A stretch of DNA of 44,363 nt from contig DWWG01000029.1 of the NCBI GenBank assembly GCA_019119875.1, positions 1-44,363 of the forward strand, in the 5' to 3' direction. The first letter of the stretch is position 1. Each line of letters begins with the position of its first letter. Made by a program: the position numbers and the translations under genes. The notes beneath the pieces are model-generated. The model made no database searches. It was given only the letters and a program-made list of their open reading frames with translations, and was not told the DNA's origin. The stretch is from Candidatus Dietzia intestinigallinarum. GTDB lineage: Bacteria > Actinomycetota > Actinomycetes > Mycobacteriales > Mycobacteriaceae. This document shows, piece after piece, positions 1 through 9,393 of the stretch.

Positions 1-188
1 CACAAAGCAACCACCCAGAACCAAGACCCGGAACCTCACAGCCCGAACCCCGCTCCCCGGCGGCCCACACAAAGTTACACCCACCCCAACACAACACCAA
101 ATCCCCAGCTCACACCCCACAAAACCACCACCACGCCTGGGGGCGATGGTCAAGCGGCCGGGGCTCGACGCTCACAGGGGGTCGACGG
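1..188. other. Left-edge non-coding or partial sequence, G-poor on plus strand
   Basis: No recognisable gene. The first 140 bases are rich in C and A and poor in G on the plus strand, unlike the rest of the window. A plus-strand frame is open from base 1 to a TAG at 196-198, so a gene entering from the left could end here tail-to-tail with murA. Its translation would be rich in Pro, Thr, Asn and His and is not recognised. It may equally be intergenic DNA. Confidence 0.3.
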
Positions 189-1472
189 TCAACGGTAGGT
201 GGGCACCCGCTCGATCTCCCCGCCCAGCGAGCGGATGTCTCTCACGAAATCGGGGTAACCGCGGTCGATGTGGAAGACCTCGCACACCTCGGTGACGTCG
301 TCGGCGCACATTCCGGCCAGAACCAGGCCGGCACCGGCCCTGATGTCGCTGGCCCAGACGGTCGCGGAATCGAGCCGCTCCCGGCCGACGATCTTGGCGT
401 GGTGACCATCGGTCTCCGCATCGACGCCCATGCGGACCATCTCCTCCACGAACCGGAACCGCGACTCGAAGAGGTTCTCGGTGATCACCGAGACCCCCTC
501 GGAGACCGAGGCGACCGCGATCGCCATCGGCTGCAGATCCGTCGGGAACCCGGGGAACGGGAGCGTCCGGATGTCCCGCGCCCGGGGCCGGCCCTCCTGG
601 CGCACGCGGATCCAATCCGTTCCGGTCTCCACCTCCGCGCCGACCGCCCGCAGGTTCTCGAGCACCACGTGGATGAACATCGGGTCGATTCCCGTCACCG
701 TCACATCGCCCCTGGTCATCACGGCGCCCATGGCCCACGTGGCCGCGACGATCCGGTCACCGATCACGCGGTGGGTGACCGGTGTGAGCTCACGAACCCC
801 CTCGACGGTGATGGTGCTCGTGCCGGCACCGGAGATCCGCGCCCCCATCTCGTTGAGGAGGTCGCAGATGTCGACGATCTCCGGCTCCCGGGCCGCGTTG
901 CTCAGTACGGAGGTCCCGTCGGCGAGAACGGCCGCGGTCACAAACGTCTCGGTCGCCCCGACGGACGGGAAGCTCAGGTTGTAGCTGGCCCCCCGCAGCT
1001 CCGTGGCCTCGGCGACGAGACGGCCGTGGTCCATCCGGGTCGTGGCGCCCAGGCTGTTGAGCCCGTTCTGGTGCCAGTTCAGGGGTCGGCTGCCGATCGC
1101 GTCGCCGCCGGGCATCGCCAGCACCGCCCGGTGGTGGCGACCGACGAGCGGCCCGAGAATGCACACCGAGGCGCGGAGCTTCTGCGCCGCCTTGTCGTCG
1201 GCGACATGCCCGAGCTCTGCCGGGGTGTCGATCACGACCGTGTCGCCGGTGATCTCCACCGTGCAGCCCAGATGCCGCAGGACGTCGGCCATCGCCGGCA
1301 CGTCCGAGATCATCGGACAGTTGGTCAGCGTGGTGCGTCCTTCCGCCATCAGGGCGACGGCCATCAACTTGAGCACGCTGTTCTTGGCACCGGCGACGGT
1401 GATCTCGCCGTTCAGACTCTTACCGCCGCGGACGAGGAAACTCTCCTCGCGGGACGTGGGTTTACCGCTCAC
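189..1472 (-). CDS. murA: UDP-N-acetylglucosamine 1-carboxyvinyltransferase MurA
   Basis: Catalyses the first committed cytoplasmic step of peptidoglycan synthesis, adding enolpyruvate from phosphoenolpyruvate to UDP-GlcNAc. The 427-residue product has the EPSP-synthase-like fold: an N-terminal GAKNSVLKL segment, GDRIVAATW in the middle and a C-terminal [13 protein letters not shown] block, matching the usual length of about 420. The loop that carries the catalytic Cys in E. coli reads [10 protein letters not shown], with Asp at residue 124. This is the substitution known from M. tuberculosis MurA and explains intrinsic fosfomycin resistance there. The frame stays open upstream, but GTG at 1472 is chosen because homology starts there and a TACTGT hexamer lies 6 bases before it. 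The gene is divergent from the cobalamin adenosyltransferase gene, the arrangement I recall for Rv1315/Rv1314c. Confidence 0.95.
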   Translation of the reverse strand: MSGKPTSREESFLVRGGKSLNGEITVAGAKNSVLKLMAVALMAEGRTTLTNCPMISDVPAMADVLRHLGCTVEITGDTVVIDTPAELGHVADDKAAQKLRASVCILGPLVGRHHRAVLAMPGGDAIGSRPLNWHQNGLNSLGATTRMDHGRLVAEATELRGASYNLSFPSVGATETFVTAAVLADGTSVLSNAAREPEIVDICDLLNEMGARISGAGTSTITVEGVRELTPVTHRVIGDRIVAATWAMGAVMTRGDVTVTGIDPMFIHVVLENLRAVGAEVETGTDWIRVRQEGRPRARDIRTLPFPGFPTDLQPMAIAVASVSEGVSVITENLFESRFRFVEEMVRMGVDAETDGHHAKIVGRERLDSATVWASDIRAGAGLVLAGMCADDVTEVCEVFHIDRGYPDFVRDIRSLGGEIERVPTYR

Positions 1473-1478
1473 GCGTCC

Positions 1479-1484
1479 ACAGTA
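1479..1484 (-). promoter_or_regulatory. -10 hexamer of murA, predicted leaderless
   Basis: TACTGT on the minus strand lies 6 bases before the GTG of murA. No ribosome binding site fits in this space, so transcription probably starts at or next to the start codon. Confidence 0.55.
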
Positions 1485-1531
1485 GGCGAGAACCCGACCG
1501 GAACCGAGCAACCGGGAGCCGTCCCGCCGCG

Positions 1532-1537
1532 TAGGTT
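1532..1537 (+). promoter_or_regulatory. -10 hexamer of the cobalamin adenosyltransferase gene, predicted leaderless
   Basis: TAGGTT followed by 7 bases and ATG at 1545. With the murA hexamer it forms a back-to-back divergent promoter pair in a 72-base intergenic space. Confidence 0.6.
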
Positions 1538-1544
1538 GACTGAC

Positions 1545-2117
1545 ATGGCTGTTCATCTGACGAAGATCTATACCCGCACCGGTGACGACGGCACCACGGG
1601 GTTGTCCGACTTCTCGCGCGTGAGCAAGAACGACGCCCGGCTGGTGGCGTACGCGGACTGCGACGAGGCCAACGCGGCGATCGGCCTGGCCAACACGCTC
1701 GGTGGCCTCGACGAGCGTGTCGCGGCCGTCCTGCGCACGGTGCAGAACGACCTCTTCGACGCCGGCGCGGACCTCGCGACCCCGATCGAGGAGAACCCCA
1801 AGTACCCGCCGCTGCGGATCGAGCAGGCCTACATCGACCGGCTCGAGGCCTGGATCGACGAGTTCAACGCCGAGTTGCCCGACCTGACCTCGTTCATCCT
1901 CCCGGGTGGCACGCCCGCCGGCGCGTACCTGCACGTGGCTCGGACCGTGGCCCGTCGGGCGGAGCGGGCGGCCTGGGCGGCGGTCGAGGCCCACCCCGAG
2001 ACCACGTCGGTGCTGCCGGCGAAGTACCTCAACCGGCTGTCGGACCTGCTGTTCGTGCTGGGCCGGGTGGCCAACCCGGAGGGCGACGTCCTGTGGGTAC
2101 CCGGCGGCGAACGCTGA
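1545..2117 (+). CDS. PduO-type cob(I)alamin adenosyltransferase
   Basis: Transfers the adenosyl group of ATP to cob(I)alamin, making adenosylcobalamin for enzymes such as methylmalonyl-CoA mutase. The 190-residue protein opens with the family signature [14 protein letters not shown] (ATP binding, residues 6-19). Further family blocks are [14 protein letters not shown], the FILPGG turn and the C-terminal helix with [14 protein letters not shown]. Length is normal for the family. The start at 1545 is chosen because the signature begins within a few residues and TAGGTT sits 7 bases upstream; the longer open frame overlaps murA. It converges on the ramA-like gene, 63 bases away. No cobalamin riboswitch was seen. 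Confidence 0.92.
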   Translation: MAVHLTKIYTRTGDDGTTGLSDFSRVSKNDARLVAYADCDEANAAIGLANTLGGLDERVAAVLRTVQNDLFDAGADLATPIEENPKYPPLRIEQAYIDRLEAWIDEFNAELPDLTSFILPGGTPAGAYLHVARTVARRAERAAWAAVEAHPETTSVLPAKYLNRLSDLLFVLGRVANPEGDVLWVPGGER

Positions 2118-2180
2118 GGCGGGGCGGTCGCCGATCCCGGACGCGCGCCGCGCGCCGGTGAGCGCCGGGGCCGTCGCAGG

Positions 2181-3065
2181 TCAGGGCAGGGCACCCATCC
2201 GGCGGGCGGCATTGACGGCCTCGAACCGGGTGTGGGCGTCGAGCTTGCGCATGACCGACCGCAGGTAGCTCTTGACGGTCTCGGCGCCGATGCCCATGTC
2301 GGCAGCCGTCTCGATGTTCGTCTTCCCCTGGGCCACGCACGCCAGCACGTCGAGCTCGCGACGCGAGAGCCGGGCGGTGGGCATCTCCGGCGGCGGGGCC
2401 ACCATCTCGGCGCAGATCCGCTCCAGTTCGGCGCGCACGTCCGGGTCCTCGGTACGGGAGGCGAGCATCCGGAGCCGGGCGTGGGTCTCACGCATCCGCT
2501 CGTTGGAGAGCACCTCGTCCCAGCGCCCGTCGCCGACTCCGGGACCGACGGGGGCCGCGCCGCGCGCCGCGAGGGCGTCGTTGACCGCGATCTCCTGCTC
2601 GAGCGACCGTGCGGTGGCGGCCATCTGGTTGAGCACCTTCTCGCCGAACCGCACCGACGAGTGCACGCCGGCGTACAACACCGCGCGGACGTCCTTGCCC
2701 ACGACCACCGGGATGGCGGCCATCGACCGCAGTCCCTCGGACAGCACCGGCAGGTCGTACTCGTGGGTGATCACTCCGGCCCGCGGGTAGTCGGCCACAC
2801 CGACCGGCTTTCCGGTGGCCATGACGCGGCCGCCGACCCCGGCACCGTAGTGCACCTTCAGGTCCTTCATCGCGGAGGTCCGCATGCCGAGCGACTCGGA
2901 CAGCACCAGGGTGTGCCCCTCGCCGACCACTCCACCGATGGTCACCGGGATGCCGGTGGCGTCCCTCAGCGAGGCGATCGCACGGCGAACCGAGGCCAGA
3001 TCGCGCTTGCGTTGCTGGGCCTCGCCCGCCGCGCCGCTACCGCGACCGGTCGTCTCCTCGTCCAC
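2181..3065 (-). CDS. ramA: GAF-LuxR transcriptional regulator, RamA-like
   Basis: A 294-residue regulator with a GAF-like domain (about residues 25-150) and a C-terminal LuxR helix-turn-helix (about 228-290, with LSRRELDVLACVAQGKTN and ETVKSYLRSVMRKLDAHTR). Length, domain order and the ending EAVNAARRMGALP resemble RamA of Corynebacterium glutamicum, a global regulator of acetate and central carbon metabolism and of cell-wall genes. That assignment is from memory of the family. The GTG start at 3065 has a good Shine-Dalgarno sequence (AGGAG, 5 bases away). Runs of C in the upstream 60 bases resemble RamA half-sites, so autoregulation is possible. The gene is separated from the upstream cobW-like gene by 183 bases and is probably transcribed on its own. 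Confidence 0.8.
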   Translation of the reverse strand: MDEETTGRGSGAAGEAQQRKRDLASVRRAIASLRDATGIPVTIGGVVGEGHTLVLSESLGMRTSAMKDLKVHYGAGVGGRVMATGKPVGVADYPRAGVITHEYDLPVLSEGLRSMAAIPVVVGKDVRAVLYAGVHSSVRFGEKVLNQMAATARSLEQEIAVNDALAARGAAPVGPGVGDGRWDEVLSNERMRETHARLRMLASRTEDPDVRAELERICAEMVAPPPEMPTARLSRRELDVLACVAQGKTNIETAADMGIGAETVKSYLRSVMRKLDAHTRFEAVNAARRMGALP

Positions 3066-3091
3066 GAGGTCTCCTCACTCGTCCGTGCAGT

Positions 3092-3121
3092 ACCCCCACC
3101 TCGGGCTGGATTGATCCCCCC
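3092..3121 (-). promoter_or_regulatory. Possible RamA half-sites upstream of the ramA-like gene
   Basis: ACCCCCA at 3092-3098 and a run of six C at 3116-3121 fit the loose RamA motif (a run of 4-6 G or C flanked by A or T) as known in C. glutamicum. Such runs are common in GC-rich DNA, so this is weak. Confidence 0.25.
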
Positions 3122-3248
3122 GAATGTGCGGTATATCGCCGTCGTCAGCGCCACTATACGCACGTGGCCGCGGGCTACCGAAAGAAACCTCCGCCAGGGA
3201 CGTGAAGTCGGCGGGGGTACCGGTTATCCCTTCACCCCCGCTGCGAGC

Positions 3249-4502
3249 TCAGGGCGTGAAAGCTGGATCGAATGCCTCGGGATCCTCCGGGTCCGCGAGC
3301 ATCGCGGCGGTGCCGGTGACCGGCGAGGCGCGTTGCTCGTCGTAGATCCACTCCTCGACGTCACTGGCGTCCGGGTCACCGACCAGATACGGGTGCAGGC
3401 CCAGCGTGGCCTCGGCGTCGACCGTCTCACCGGGCGTCAGCACCGTGTCGTCGAGGAAGCCGGCGACGTCGTCGTCGTCCATATCCACCCCGATCACCAC
3501 CAGGCCCTCCGGCGCCGTGGACTCGTGGTCCGCGCGCAACTCGAGGCGGCGTCCCACCAGGGCCACCTCGTAGCGGCGCGGTCCGTCTGCGGTGGCCATG
3601 GTCAGCGTCCCCTTGGCGCGGTAGACGCCGGTGGGTGGTGTGGCGATCGCGGTGAGGAAGCGGCGCGGGTGCAGGTGGCCGGCGGGAGTGATGGTGACGG
3701 CGGTGTAGGAATCGTGCAGGTGGTCGTGGTCGGTGTGTGGGTGGGCATGGGCGTCGCCGGTGGGGCACGGGGCGCCGTCGGGGTGGGCGACGCACCGCTT
3801 CGCGGGGGCCAGTCCCAGCAGGAGGCCGGCGGGCACGGCGGCGCGTACCGCCGGCGACACCGCGACGCGAGGGGCGTGGGCGCGGATCGTCCGGCGCAGT
3901 TCGGCGAACCGTTCGCGGGTGACGAGGTCGCATTTGTTGACGACGACGAGGTCTGCCTCCGCCAGGTGCGTGGCAAGTCGCGGGTGGCGCGTCAGGGCGT
4001 CGTCGAGGCCTTCGGCGTCCACGACCTGGATCATCCCCGCGTGCCGCACGATGTGGCGCGGCACGTCGTGGACCATCCGGGACAGGATCGCCGGCTCGGC
4101 CAGTCCGCTGGCCTCGATCACCGCGAGGTCCATCTCCATCTCGGGGTCCGCGAGGGTGGTCAGTGTCTCGCCGAGTTCGCTGGCGTCGACCTCGCAGCAC
4201 ACGCAACCGTTGGCCATCGACACCATGGAGTCGACCTGCCCGGCCACGGCTCCGGCGTCCACGTTGATGTCGCCGAAGTCGTTGACGATCGCCGCGATCC
4301 GCAGGCCGGGCGCGCCGGAGAGCAGGTGGTTGAGCAGGGTCGTCTTGCCGGCGCCGAGGTAGCCAGTCAGGACCAGGACGGGAAGGGGTTCGCCCGGGTC
4401 GCGCCGGCCCGTGGACCGTCCGGCGTCGGCCGCGTAGAGGTCCGGCGTCGTCTCCGTGCCGCCGGGCACGGAAGCGCTCGCGGGCGCGGGGCCGGACTCC
4501 AC
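3249..4502 (-). CDS. CobW/COG0523-family GTPase, probable metallochaperone
   Basis: A G3E-family P-loop GTPase of the COG0523 group, whose members deliver zinc, cobalt or other metals to client proteins. The 417-residue model has the P-loop GYLGAGKT (residues 47-54), the family metal motif CVCC (Cys100, Cys102, Cys103), the NKCD guanine-specificity motif and a C-terminal CobW_C domain. A linker between the domains is His-rich ([13 protein letters not shown]), typical of zinc-binding members. Which metal is bound cannot be told from sequence. GTG at 4502 is chosen just downstream of the enoyl-CoA hydratase stop; GTG at 4469 is an alternative, and neither has a strong ribosome site. Only 32 bases separate it from the upstream hydratase gene, so the two may be cotranscribed. 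Confidence 0.85.
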   Translation of the reverse strand: MESGPAPASASVPGGTETTPDLYAADAGRSTGRRDPGEPLPVLVLTGYLGAGKTTLLNHLLSGAPGLRIAAIVNDFGDINVDAGAVAGQVDSMVSMANGCVCCEVDASELGETLTTLADPEMEMDLAVIEASGLAEPAILSRMVHDVPRHIVRHAGMIQVVDAEGLDDALTRHPRLATHLAEADLVVVNKCDLVTRERFAELRRTIRAHAPRVAVSPAVRAAVPAGLLLGLAPAKRCVAHPDGAPCPTGDAHAHPHTDHDHLHDSYTAVTITPAGHLHPRRFLTAIATPPTGVYRAKGTLTMATADGPRRYEVALVGRRLELRADHESTAPEGLVVIGVDMDDDDVAGFLDDTVLTPGETVDAEATLGLHPYLVGDPDASDVEEWIYDEQRASPVTGTAAMLADPEDPEAFDPAFTP

Positions 4503-4534
4503 GTCACGGCCCCGCGCCTGCTCCTGCGGCTGGT

Positions 4535-5320
4535 TCAGCGCTTCCACTCGGGCTTGCGCTTCTCGGCGAACGCCGACATGCCCTCGGTCTGGTCCTCGGT
4601 GGCGAACAGCGCGTAGAAGGCGTTCTGCTCGGCGAGCAGGCCTTCCTCGAGGGTCGTCTCGAAGGACCGGTTGACGGCCTGCTTGGCGGCCACGGCGGTT
4701 GTCTTGCTCATGGAGGCGATCGTGTCGGCGACCTTCAGGGTCTCTTCGAGCAGGTCGGTGGTCGGGACGACTCGGGTGACCAGACCGGAGCGCTCGGCTT
4801 CCTCGGCGTCCATCTGGCGGCCGGTCAGGCACAGGTCCATGGCCTTGGCCTTGCCGACGGCGCGGGTGAGGCGCTGTGAGCCGCCCATACCCGGGATCAC
4901 GCCGAGGGTGATCTCCGGTTGGCCGAACTTGGCGTTGTCGCCTGCGATGATCATGTCGCACATCATGGCGAGCTCACAGCCGCCGCCGAGCGCGAATCCG
5001 GCGACGGCCGCGATGATCGGGGTGCGGGCGGCGGTGAGGCGCTTCCAGTCGTGGAAGAAGCGTTCGAGGTAGATGCCCGGGTAGGTCTTGTCCTTCATCT
5101 CCTTGATGTCGGCGCCAGCCGCGAAGGCCTTCTCCGATCCGGTGATGACGATGCAGCCGACGCCGGGATCGGTGTCCAGGCTCTCGACCGCCTCGACGAC
5201 CTCTTTCTCCATGGCGCTGCTCAGTGCGTTGAGCGCCTTGGGCCGGTTCAGCGTGATGATCGCGACCCTGCCTGCCTGTTCGACGAGGATGTTCTCGAAC
5301 TGCTTCTCCGTGACGGACAT
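4535..5320 (-). CDS. Enoyl-CoA hydratase, EchA8-like
   Basis: A crotonase-fold enzyme hydrating 2-trans-enoyl-CoA in fatty acid beta-oxidation. The 261-residue protein has the oxyanion-hole segment [11 protein letters not shown]. Both catalytic glutamates are in place, in [11 protein letters not shown] and in [20 protein letters not shown]. The C-terminal helical domain ends [21 protein letters not shown]. It closely resembles M. tuberculosis EchA8 as I recall it. The ATG at 5320 has GGAGA about 6 bases upstream. It lies 99 bases after the emb stop and 32 bases before the cobW-like gene. Confidence 0.92.
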   Translation of the reverse strand: MSVTEKQFENILVEQAGRVAIITLNRPKALNALSSAMEKEVVEAVESLDTDPGVGCIVITGSEKAFAAGADIKEMKDKTYPGIYLERFFHDWKRLTAARTPIIAAVAGFALGGGCELAMMCDMIIAGDNAKFGQPEITLGVIPGMGGSQRLTRAVGKAKAMDLCLTGRQMDAEEAERSGLVTRVVPTTDLLEETLKVADTIASMSKTTAVAAKQAVNRSFETTLEEGLLAEQNAFYALFATEDQTEGMSAFAEKRKPEWKR

Positions 5321-5419
5321 GTTCGTCTCCAGTCTGTGTATGCGGTTACTTGGAAGTCCTTGTAAAAAGCTCCGGTCCCGATGCTAGCCCGTGCCCGCCT
5401 GTGTGGCCCGGGATTGTTC

Positions 5420-8400
5420 TCACCGTGCGAGGGGTCCTCCGTTCCACAGTCCCGACCGTACGGCCTCGCCGTGCTCGACGGTCGCCGGCTCGGCGTCGGG
5501 CACGAGCGGGGTGTACCGGACGAGCGAGCCCCAGTCGCGGTCCCAGTCGTGTTCGAGGTAGGTGGGGACGGTCTCGCCCTCCTGGAGCAGCTCGATGAAG
5601 CCGAGCGGGCCGCCGCCGGACCAGTCCTGCCAGGTGTTGGTGGAGCTCACGGCCAGGCCGCGGTCGGGCAGGACGCGGTACTCGGGCAACTCGTGGATGC
5701 CCGCGAACTCGTCGAACGGGCGCAGGCACGGCACGTGGAAGGCCACGGCCCAGTCGGGCAGCACCGGTGTGGTGTCGCCGACGAGGTCCTGCATGGTCAC
5801 CAGCTGCGGGATGCGCGGAGGGGTGAACGCGATCCACCGTTCGGGGTCCGGGTCCAGGTCACGCACGACCAGCCGGATCGCGGTGACGTCGGCGGGGAGC
5901 GAGTCCATCGGCACGCGCAGGTTCCGCCAGGCCGGGGCGGGGCCGATGTCCACGGGCAGGACAGACCCCGCGGGCTGGTACGGCTCGGTGTCGGTGGCGT
6001 ATTCCACGGCGAGCGCGTCAGAGGCGAAGGTTCCGGCCACCGCGATCGTGACGAGCGGGCTCTCCCGGTCCTGCTCGGGCAGCGGGTACCAGTCGGTGAT
6101 GGTCTCGGCGCTCAGCTGCGCACCGGTCTGGTGGCTGCCGAGCACGGGCACCTGCTGCGGGTCGAGACCGAACGGGAGAACGGCGTGACTGCCGTTGATC
6201 CCCTCGACCACCCGCACGCCGCCCTCGGTGCCGGCGGTGGTGGAGGTCGTGTCGGATCCCTCGCCGGTGCCGGGCGTGTCGGTGTCCACGGCCTGCGTGG
6301 CGGTGAGGTCGGTGGAGATTCCGTCGGGCGTGAACCCGAAGGCCTCTCCCCCGGCCTGGAGCTGGTCCCGCGGGTCGCCGAGGGGCTGGAGCAGACCGGC
6401 GTTGGCGTCGGGCTCCGCTAGGACCGCATCGGCGATGCCGCACGGCTTGCCGGCGAGTGCGTTGAGGTTCTGCAGTCCGACCGAGTAGGCGGGGTACTGG
6501 TTGCGCACCGCGGCGGCCATCGAGGCGACGATGATGACGACGACGAGGGCTGCCGCCACTCCCAGCGGCGCCTGCGAGATGTCCCGAGCCAGTCGGATCA
6601 CCGGCCCCCGTTCGCGGCCGTTGTCCCCGGGCCCGGTCGGCGTCGTGAACGGCTCGCGATAGTGCAGGAACAGGGCGAAGAGCAGTGTGAGGAGCATCAG
6701 CCCCAGGAACACCGACGTCAGGGTGATCCCGGCGACGGAGGGCTGGGTGCCACCCCACGGGATGCCGTAGATGGAGATGTACCACCAGCCGTTGGTGGAG
6801 GTGAAGCTCAGCGCGAGGACGAAGAACACCGCTGCCAGGAACAGCATGCGGTTGCGCAGTGACCTTGTGGCGGCGGGCAGGACCGCCATGGTGGCCAGTG
6901 CGGCCAACGCGGCGCCGATGGTGGCGAACGCACCGAAGTGGTGGGTCCACTTGGTGGGGTTGAGCGCCATGAACGCGATCGAGATGACGGCCATACCGAC
7001 GATGCGGCGAGCCGGGCCCACCGAGACACCGGGGATCCGGCCCTTGCGGAACAGGATGGCGGCGCAGGTGATGAGCGACAGGAACATCGCCAGCACCCCG
7101 AAGCGTCGTGCCAGGGAGCCGTCCGGCGTGGGGTTCATGAGCCACTCGTAGCGCCAGACCTCCTCGTACCAGCTGCCACTGGGGCCGACCTCACCCAGCA
7201 GCGCGGACGACTGGAGCGTGGTGACCAGGGGTTGGTCGAGGAAGATCAGGTGCAGGATGCCCAGTCCTGCGGCGAGCAGCGGTGCGATGGTGGGGATCCA
7301 GCCGTCGCGCCTGGCCCGGCGGATGATCAGCAGCAGCAGCGGCCTCGACGCGGCGATGATCACCGCGATGCAGAACGTGCCGGTCGGCGCCGCGGACAGG
7401 GTGAGCCCGCCGAAGATGAATCCGACCGCGACCGGGAGCAGGCGCCCGGTGGCCAGCGCCCTCTCGATCGAGACCCAGGTGGCGAGGACTCCGAACGCGA
7501 TGATCGGTTCGGGGCGCAGTCCGTTGTTGTAGGTCAGCCAGAAGGCGAGGAAGACGGCGGCCGTGCTCCACCGCACCGCGGCGGCGCGGCGGGCGGCGAT
7601 GCCCAGGCGCGGGATGACCTCACGGGACAGCAGCATCCAGGAGGCGATGCCCAGCAGGAGCGCCGGTATTCGCAGCCACACACTGCCGAGCGTGAACGTG
7701 CTTATCGCCGTATAGAGGTAGTACGGCATGCCGAACGGCGCGTACGGGGCGCCGTAGTAGCGGAACACCTCGGGCATGTATCCACTGGAGACGGCGGCTC
7801 GTGCCTCGGTGAGGATGTAGCCGTCGTCCGCGGTGTTGGCGCCGATGATGTGCCACACGAGCAGGGTCGCGACGACCAGCAGGTCCAGTGGCCGCGGCTT
7901 CCACCACCCCTGTGGCAGGATGCGGCGGCCGGCACGGCCGTCCCGGAGGTCGAGCCGGTGCAGCGCCACCAGCGACACCAGGATCGCGAGGATGCCCACC
8001 ACGATCGCGATCTGCTTGATCGTGGTGGCCTGGGTCGTATAGCGGGAGTCGACGGTGATGTCGACGCCCAGCCCCTCCGGGGCCGCGCCCTGCAGGTCGG
8101 TGAACACTCCGACGACCTGCGGCCGGAGGTCCTCGTCGATCCGGCCGCCCACGCCCTGGCCGTCGACCGCGAGCCCCAGGAACTCCGCACCGATGGACCC
8201 GGAGTCGGCGGTCACACGGATCGTGGAGCAGGCCCCGGGGGCGGCCACGGCGTCGACGGGGGCGGAGGCGATGAGCGCGTTGCGGCTGCGCACTTCCACG
8301 TTCGGTCCCGCGACGGAGACCATGAGGGCACGGGCTCCCGCGTCCTCCCCGGCCTGTCGCGGGGCCGTCGAGACCAGTACCCCGTCCTCACGTCCCTGGT

Positions 8401-8662
8401 CACGCAGCTCCTGCACCGCCGTACACGGCACGTCCACGGTGATGTCGAGCGGGTAGTAGGCGACCAGGGGCGCCGTGACGGGGTCGAGGGTCCCGCCCTC
8501 GGGCCAGCTGATGGTGGAGGTGGTCTGGGTGACCGGGAGCAGCGGCACCACAATCGCCAGAATGATCCCGATGAGTCCACTGACCGCCGCGATGAGCCCC
8601 CAGCGGGGTCCTGTCTGGGATTTCTCCGGCACGTCGCGGACCTCGCTGGCAGTCGATGTCAT
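5420..8662 (-). CDS. Cell-wall arabinosyltransferase (Emb family)
   Basis: A GT-C glycosyltransferase that polymerises arabinan from decaprenyl-phosphoryl-arabinose on the outer face of the plasma membrane, for arabinogalactan or lipoarabinomannan; Emb proteins are the ethambutol targets. The 1080-residue product matches family length. An N-terminal membrane helix (about 20-45) is followed by an extracytoplasmic domain, a multi-helix membrane core and a C-terminal carbohydrate-binding domain from about residue 725. The catalytic Asp-Asp motif DDGYIL is at residues 279-284, the position expected for Emb proteins. The frame extends 34 codons further, but ATG at 8662 is preferred: it gives the usual N terminus, and TAGCGT lies 7 bases before it. 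It is the only emb in the window, so assignment to EmbA, B or C is not made. Confidence 0.93.
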   Translation of the reverse strand: MTSTASEVRDVPEKSQTGPRWGLIAAVSGLIGIILAIVVPLLPVTQTTSTISWPEGGTLDPVTAPLVAYYPLDITVDVPCTAVQELRDQGREDGVLVSTAPRQAGEDAGARALMVSVAGPNVEVRSRNALIASAPVDAVAAPGACSTIRVTADSGSIGAEFLGLAVDGQGVGGRIDEDLRPQVVGVFTDLQGAAPEGLGVDITVDSRYTTQATTIKQIAIVVGILAILVSLVALHRLDLRDGRAGRRILPQGWWKPRPLDLLVVATLLVWHIIGANTADDGYILTEARAAVSSGYMPEVFRYYGAPYAPFGMPYYLYTAISTFTLGSVWLRIPALLLGIASWMLLSREVIPRLGIAARRAAAVRWSTAAVFLAFWLTYNNGLRPEPIIAFGVLATWVSIERALATGRLLPVAVGFIFGGLTLSAAPTGTFCIAVIIAASRPLLLLIIRRARRDGWIPTIAPLLAAGLGILHLIFLDQPLVTTLQSSALLGEVGPSGSWYEEVWRYEWLMNPTPDGSLARRFGVLAMFLSLITCAAILFRKGRIPGVSVGPARRIVGMAVISIAFMALNPTKWTHHFGAFATIGAALAALATMAVLPAATRSLRNRMLFLAAVFFVLALSFTSTNGWWYISIYGIPWGGTQPSVAGITLTSVFLGLMLLTLLFALFLHYREPFTTPTGPGDNGRERGPVIRLARDISQAPLGVAAALVVVIIVASMAAAVRNQYPAYSVGLQNLNALAGKPCGIADAVLAEPDANAGLLQPLGDPRDQLQAGGEAFGFTPDGISTDLTATQAVDTDTPGTGEGSDTTSTTAGTEGGVRVVEGINGSHAVLPFGLDPQQVPVLGSHQTGAQLSAETITDWYPLPEQDRESPLVTIAVAGTFASDALAVEYATDTEPYQPAGSVLPVDIGPAPAWRNLRVPMDSLPADVTAIRLVVRDLDPDPERWIAFTPPRIPQLVTMQDLVGDTTPVLPDWAVAFHVPCLRPFDEFAGIHELPEYRVLPDRGLAVSSTNTWQDWSGGGPLGFIELLQEGETVPTYLEHDWDRDWGSLVRYTPLVPDAEPATVEHGEAVRSGLWNGGPLAR

Positions 8663-8669
8663 GGCGTCC

Positions 8670-8675
8670 ACGCTA
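8670..8675 (-). promoter_or_regulatory. -10 hexamer of emb, predicted leaderless
   Basis: TAGCGT on the minus strand, then 7 bases, then the ATG at 8662. An overlapping TATAGC makes the exact hexamer uncertain. Confidence 0.45.
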
Positions 8676-8825
8676 TAACGACGGTGTGACAATCCCGGAA
8701 CCGATGCGGGGTTAACGGCCCGCCGATGCCGCCTGCGCGCCCGGGACGGCCGTGGTCCGGACACGTCCTGCCGCCGAAATGACGAACGCGCCGAAGGGAT
8801 TTCCCTCCGACGCGTCGCGCTGGTG

Positions 8826-8899
8826 TGGCCAGGGCCGGGATCGAACCGGCGACCTTCCGCTTTTCAGGCGGACGCTCGTACCAACTGAGCTACCTGGCC
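8826..8899 (-). tRNA. tRNA-Phe (GAA)
   Basis: Cloverleaf read on the minus strand. The acceptor arms GGCCAGG and CCTGGCC pair fully. The anticodon loop CTGAAAA carries GAA, and the T arm is GCCGG-TTCGATC-CCGGC. No CCA is encoded after the discriminator A. Confidence 0.95.
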
Positions 8900-8946
8900 C
8901 TAAGACCACCGGCGCATCCGGTGGAACCGAATGCGCCGGTCATCTC

Positions 8947-9023
8947 TGGCGACCCTGACGGGACTTGAACCCGCGACCTCCGCCGTGACAGGGCGGCGCG
9001 CTAACCAACTGCGCCACAGGGCC
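8947..9023 (-). tRNA. tRNA-Asp (GTC)
   Basis: Cloverleaf on the minus strand. Acceptor arms GGCCCTG and CAGGGTC pair with one G-U; the anticodon stem CCGCC-CTGTCAC-GGCGG carries GTC. The discriminator is G and CCA is encoded at 8947-8949. It lies 47 bases upstream of tRNA-Phe and is probably cotranscribed with it. Confidence 0.95.
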
Positions 9024-9242
9024 TCGCACTTCACTGTGCTGTTCGCACGAGAAAGAACATTAGTGGACGCGATGCAGATAACGCAAATCAGCCACCACCC
9101 GATCGATCGGGCGCTGCTCAGCTGCGGTTTTTGTGCAGCAGCCGCCCCGCGGACCGGGCCCGCGAGACCGAGGTTCCAGCCCGCCGGCCGGTCGAGCGCG
9201 ACCCGCCCGTCCGCACCTGCCTCGACGAACCTGCCCCCACGC

Positions 9243-9318
9243 ACCCGTCCTCGCCTCCCCCACGCACCCCTCCTCGCCGCCGCCGTCATACACCCGTCCT
9301 CGCCGCCGCCGTCACAAC
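9243..9318. repeat. Imperfect direct repeats in the tRNA spacer
   Basis: Three imperfect copies beginning at 9243, 9266 and 9292. The last two share ACCC(C/G)TCCTCGCCGCCGCC followed by GTCA. Unit length is 23-27 bases. Confidence 0.6.
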
Positions 9319-9393
9319 CGCACGCCACGATGCACTCCCGCACCCGCCGAAGCACGGGCGGAAGTTCACGGAGAGGAGCGGATACCCGCAGGC

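Noticed and set aside
1473-1544. Cobalamin riboswitch before the adenosyltransferase gene
   Set aside because: The intergenic space is 72 bases with a -10 hexamer 7 bases before the ATG, leaving no room for a riboswitch.
2118-2180. Terminator between the adenosyltransferase gene and ramA-like gene
   Set aside because: Only a short GCGCGC self-complementary stretch is present; it cannot be told from ordinary GC-rich sequence.
2232-4616. Very long open frames opposite ramA-like and cobW-like genes (and similar ones opposite emb, purF, purL and ptrB)
   Set aside because: High GC leaves antisense frames open; their products are Arg/Gly/His/Ala-rich with no recognisable domain, while the other strand encodes clear families.
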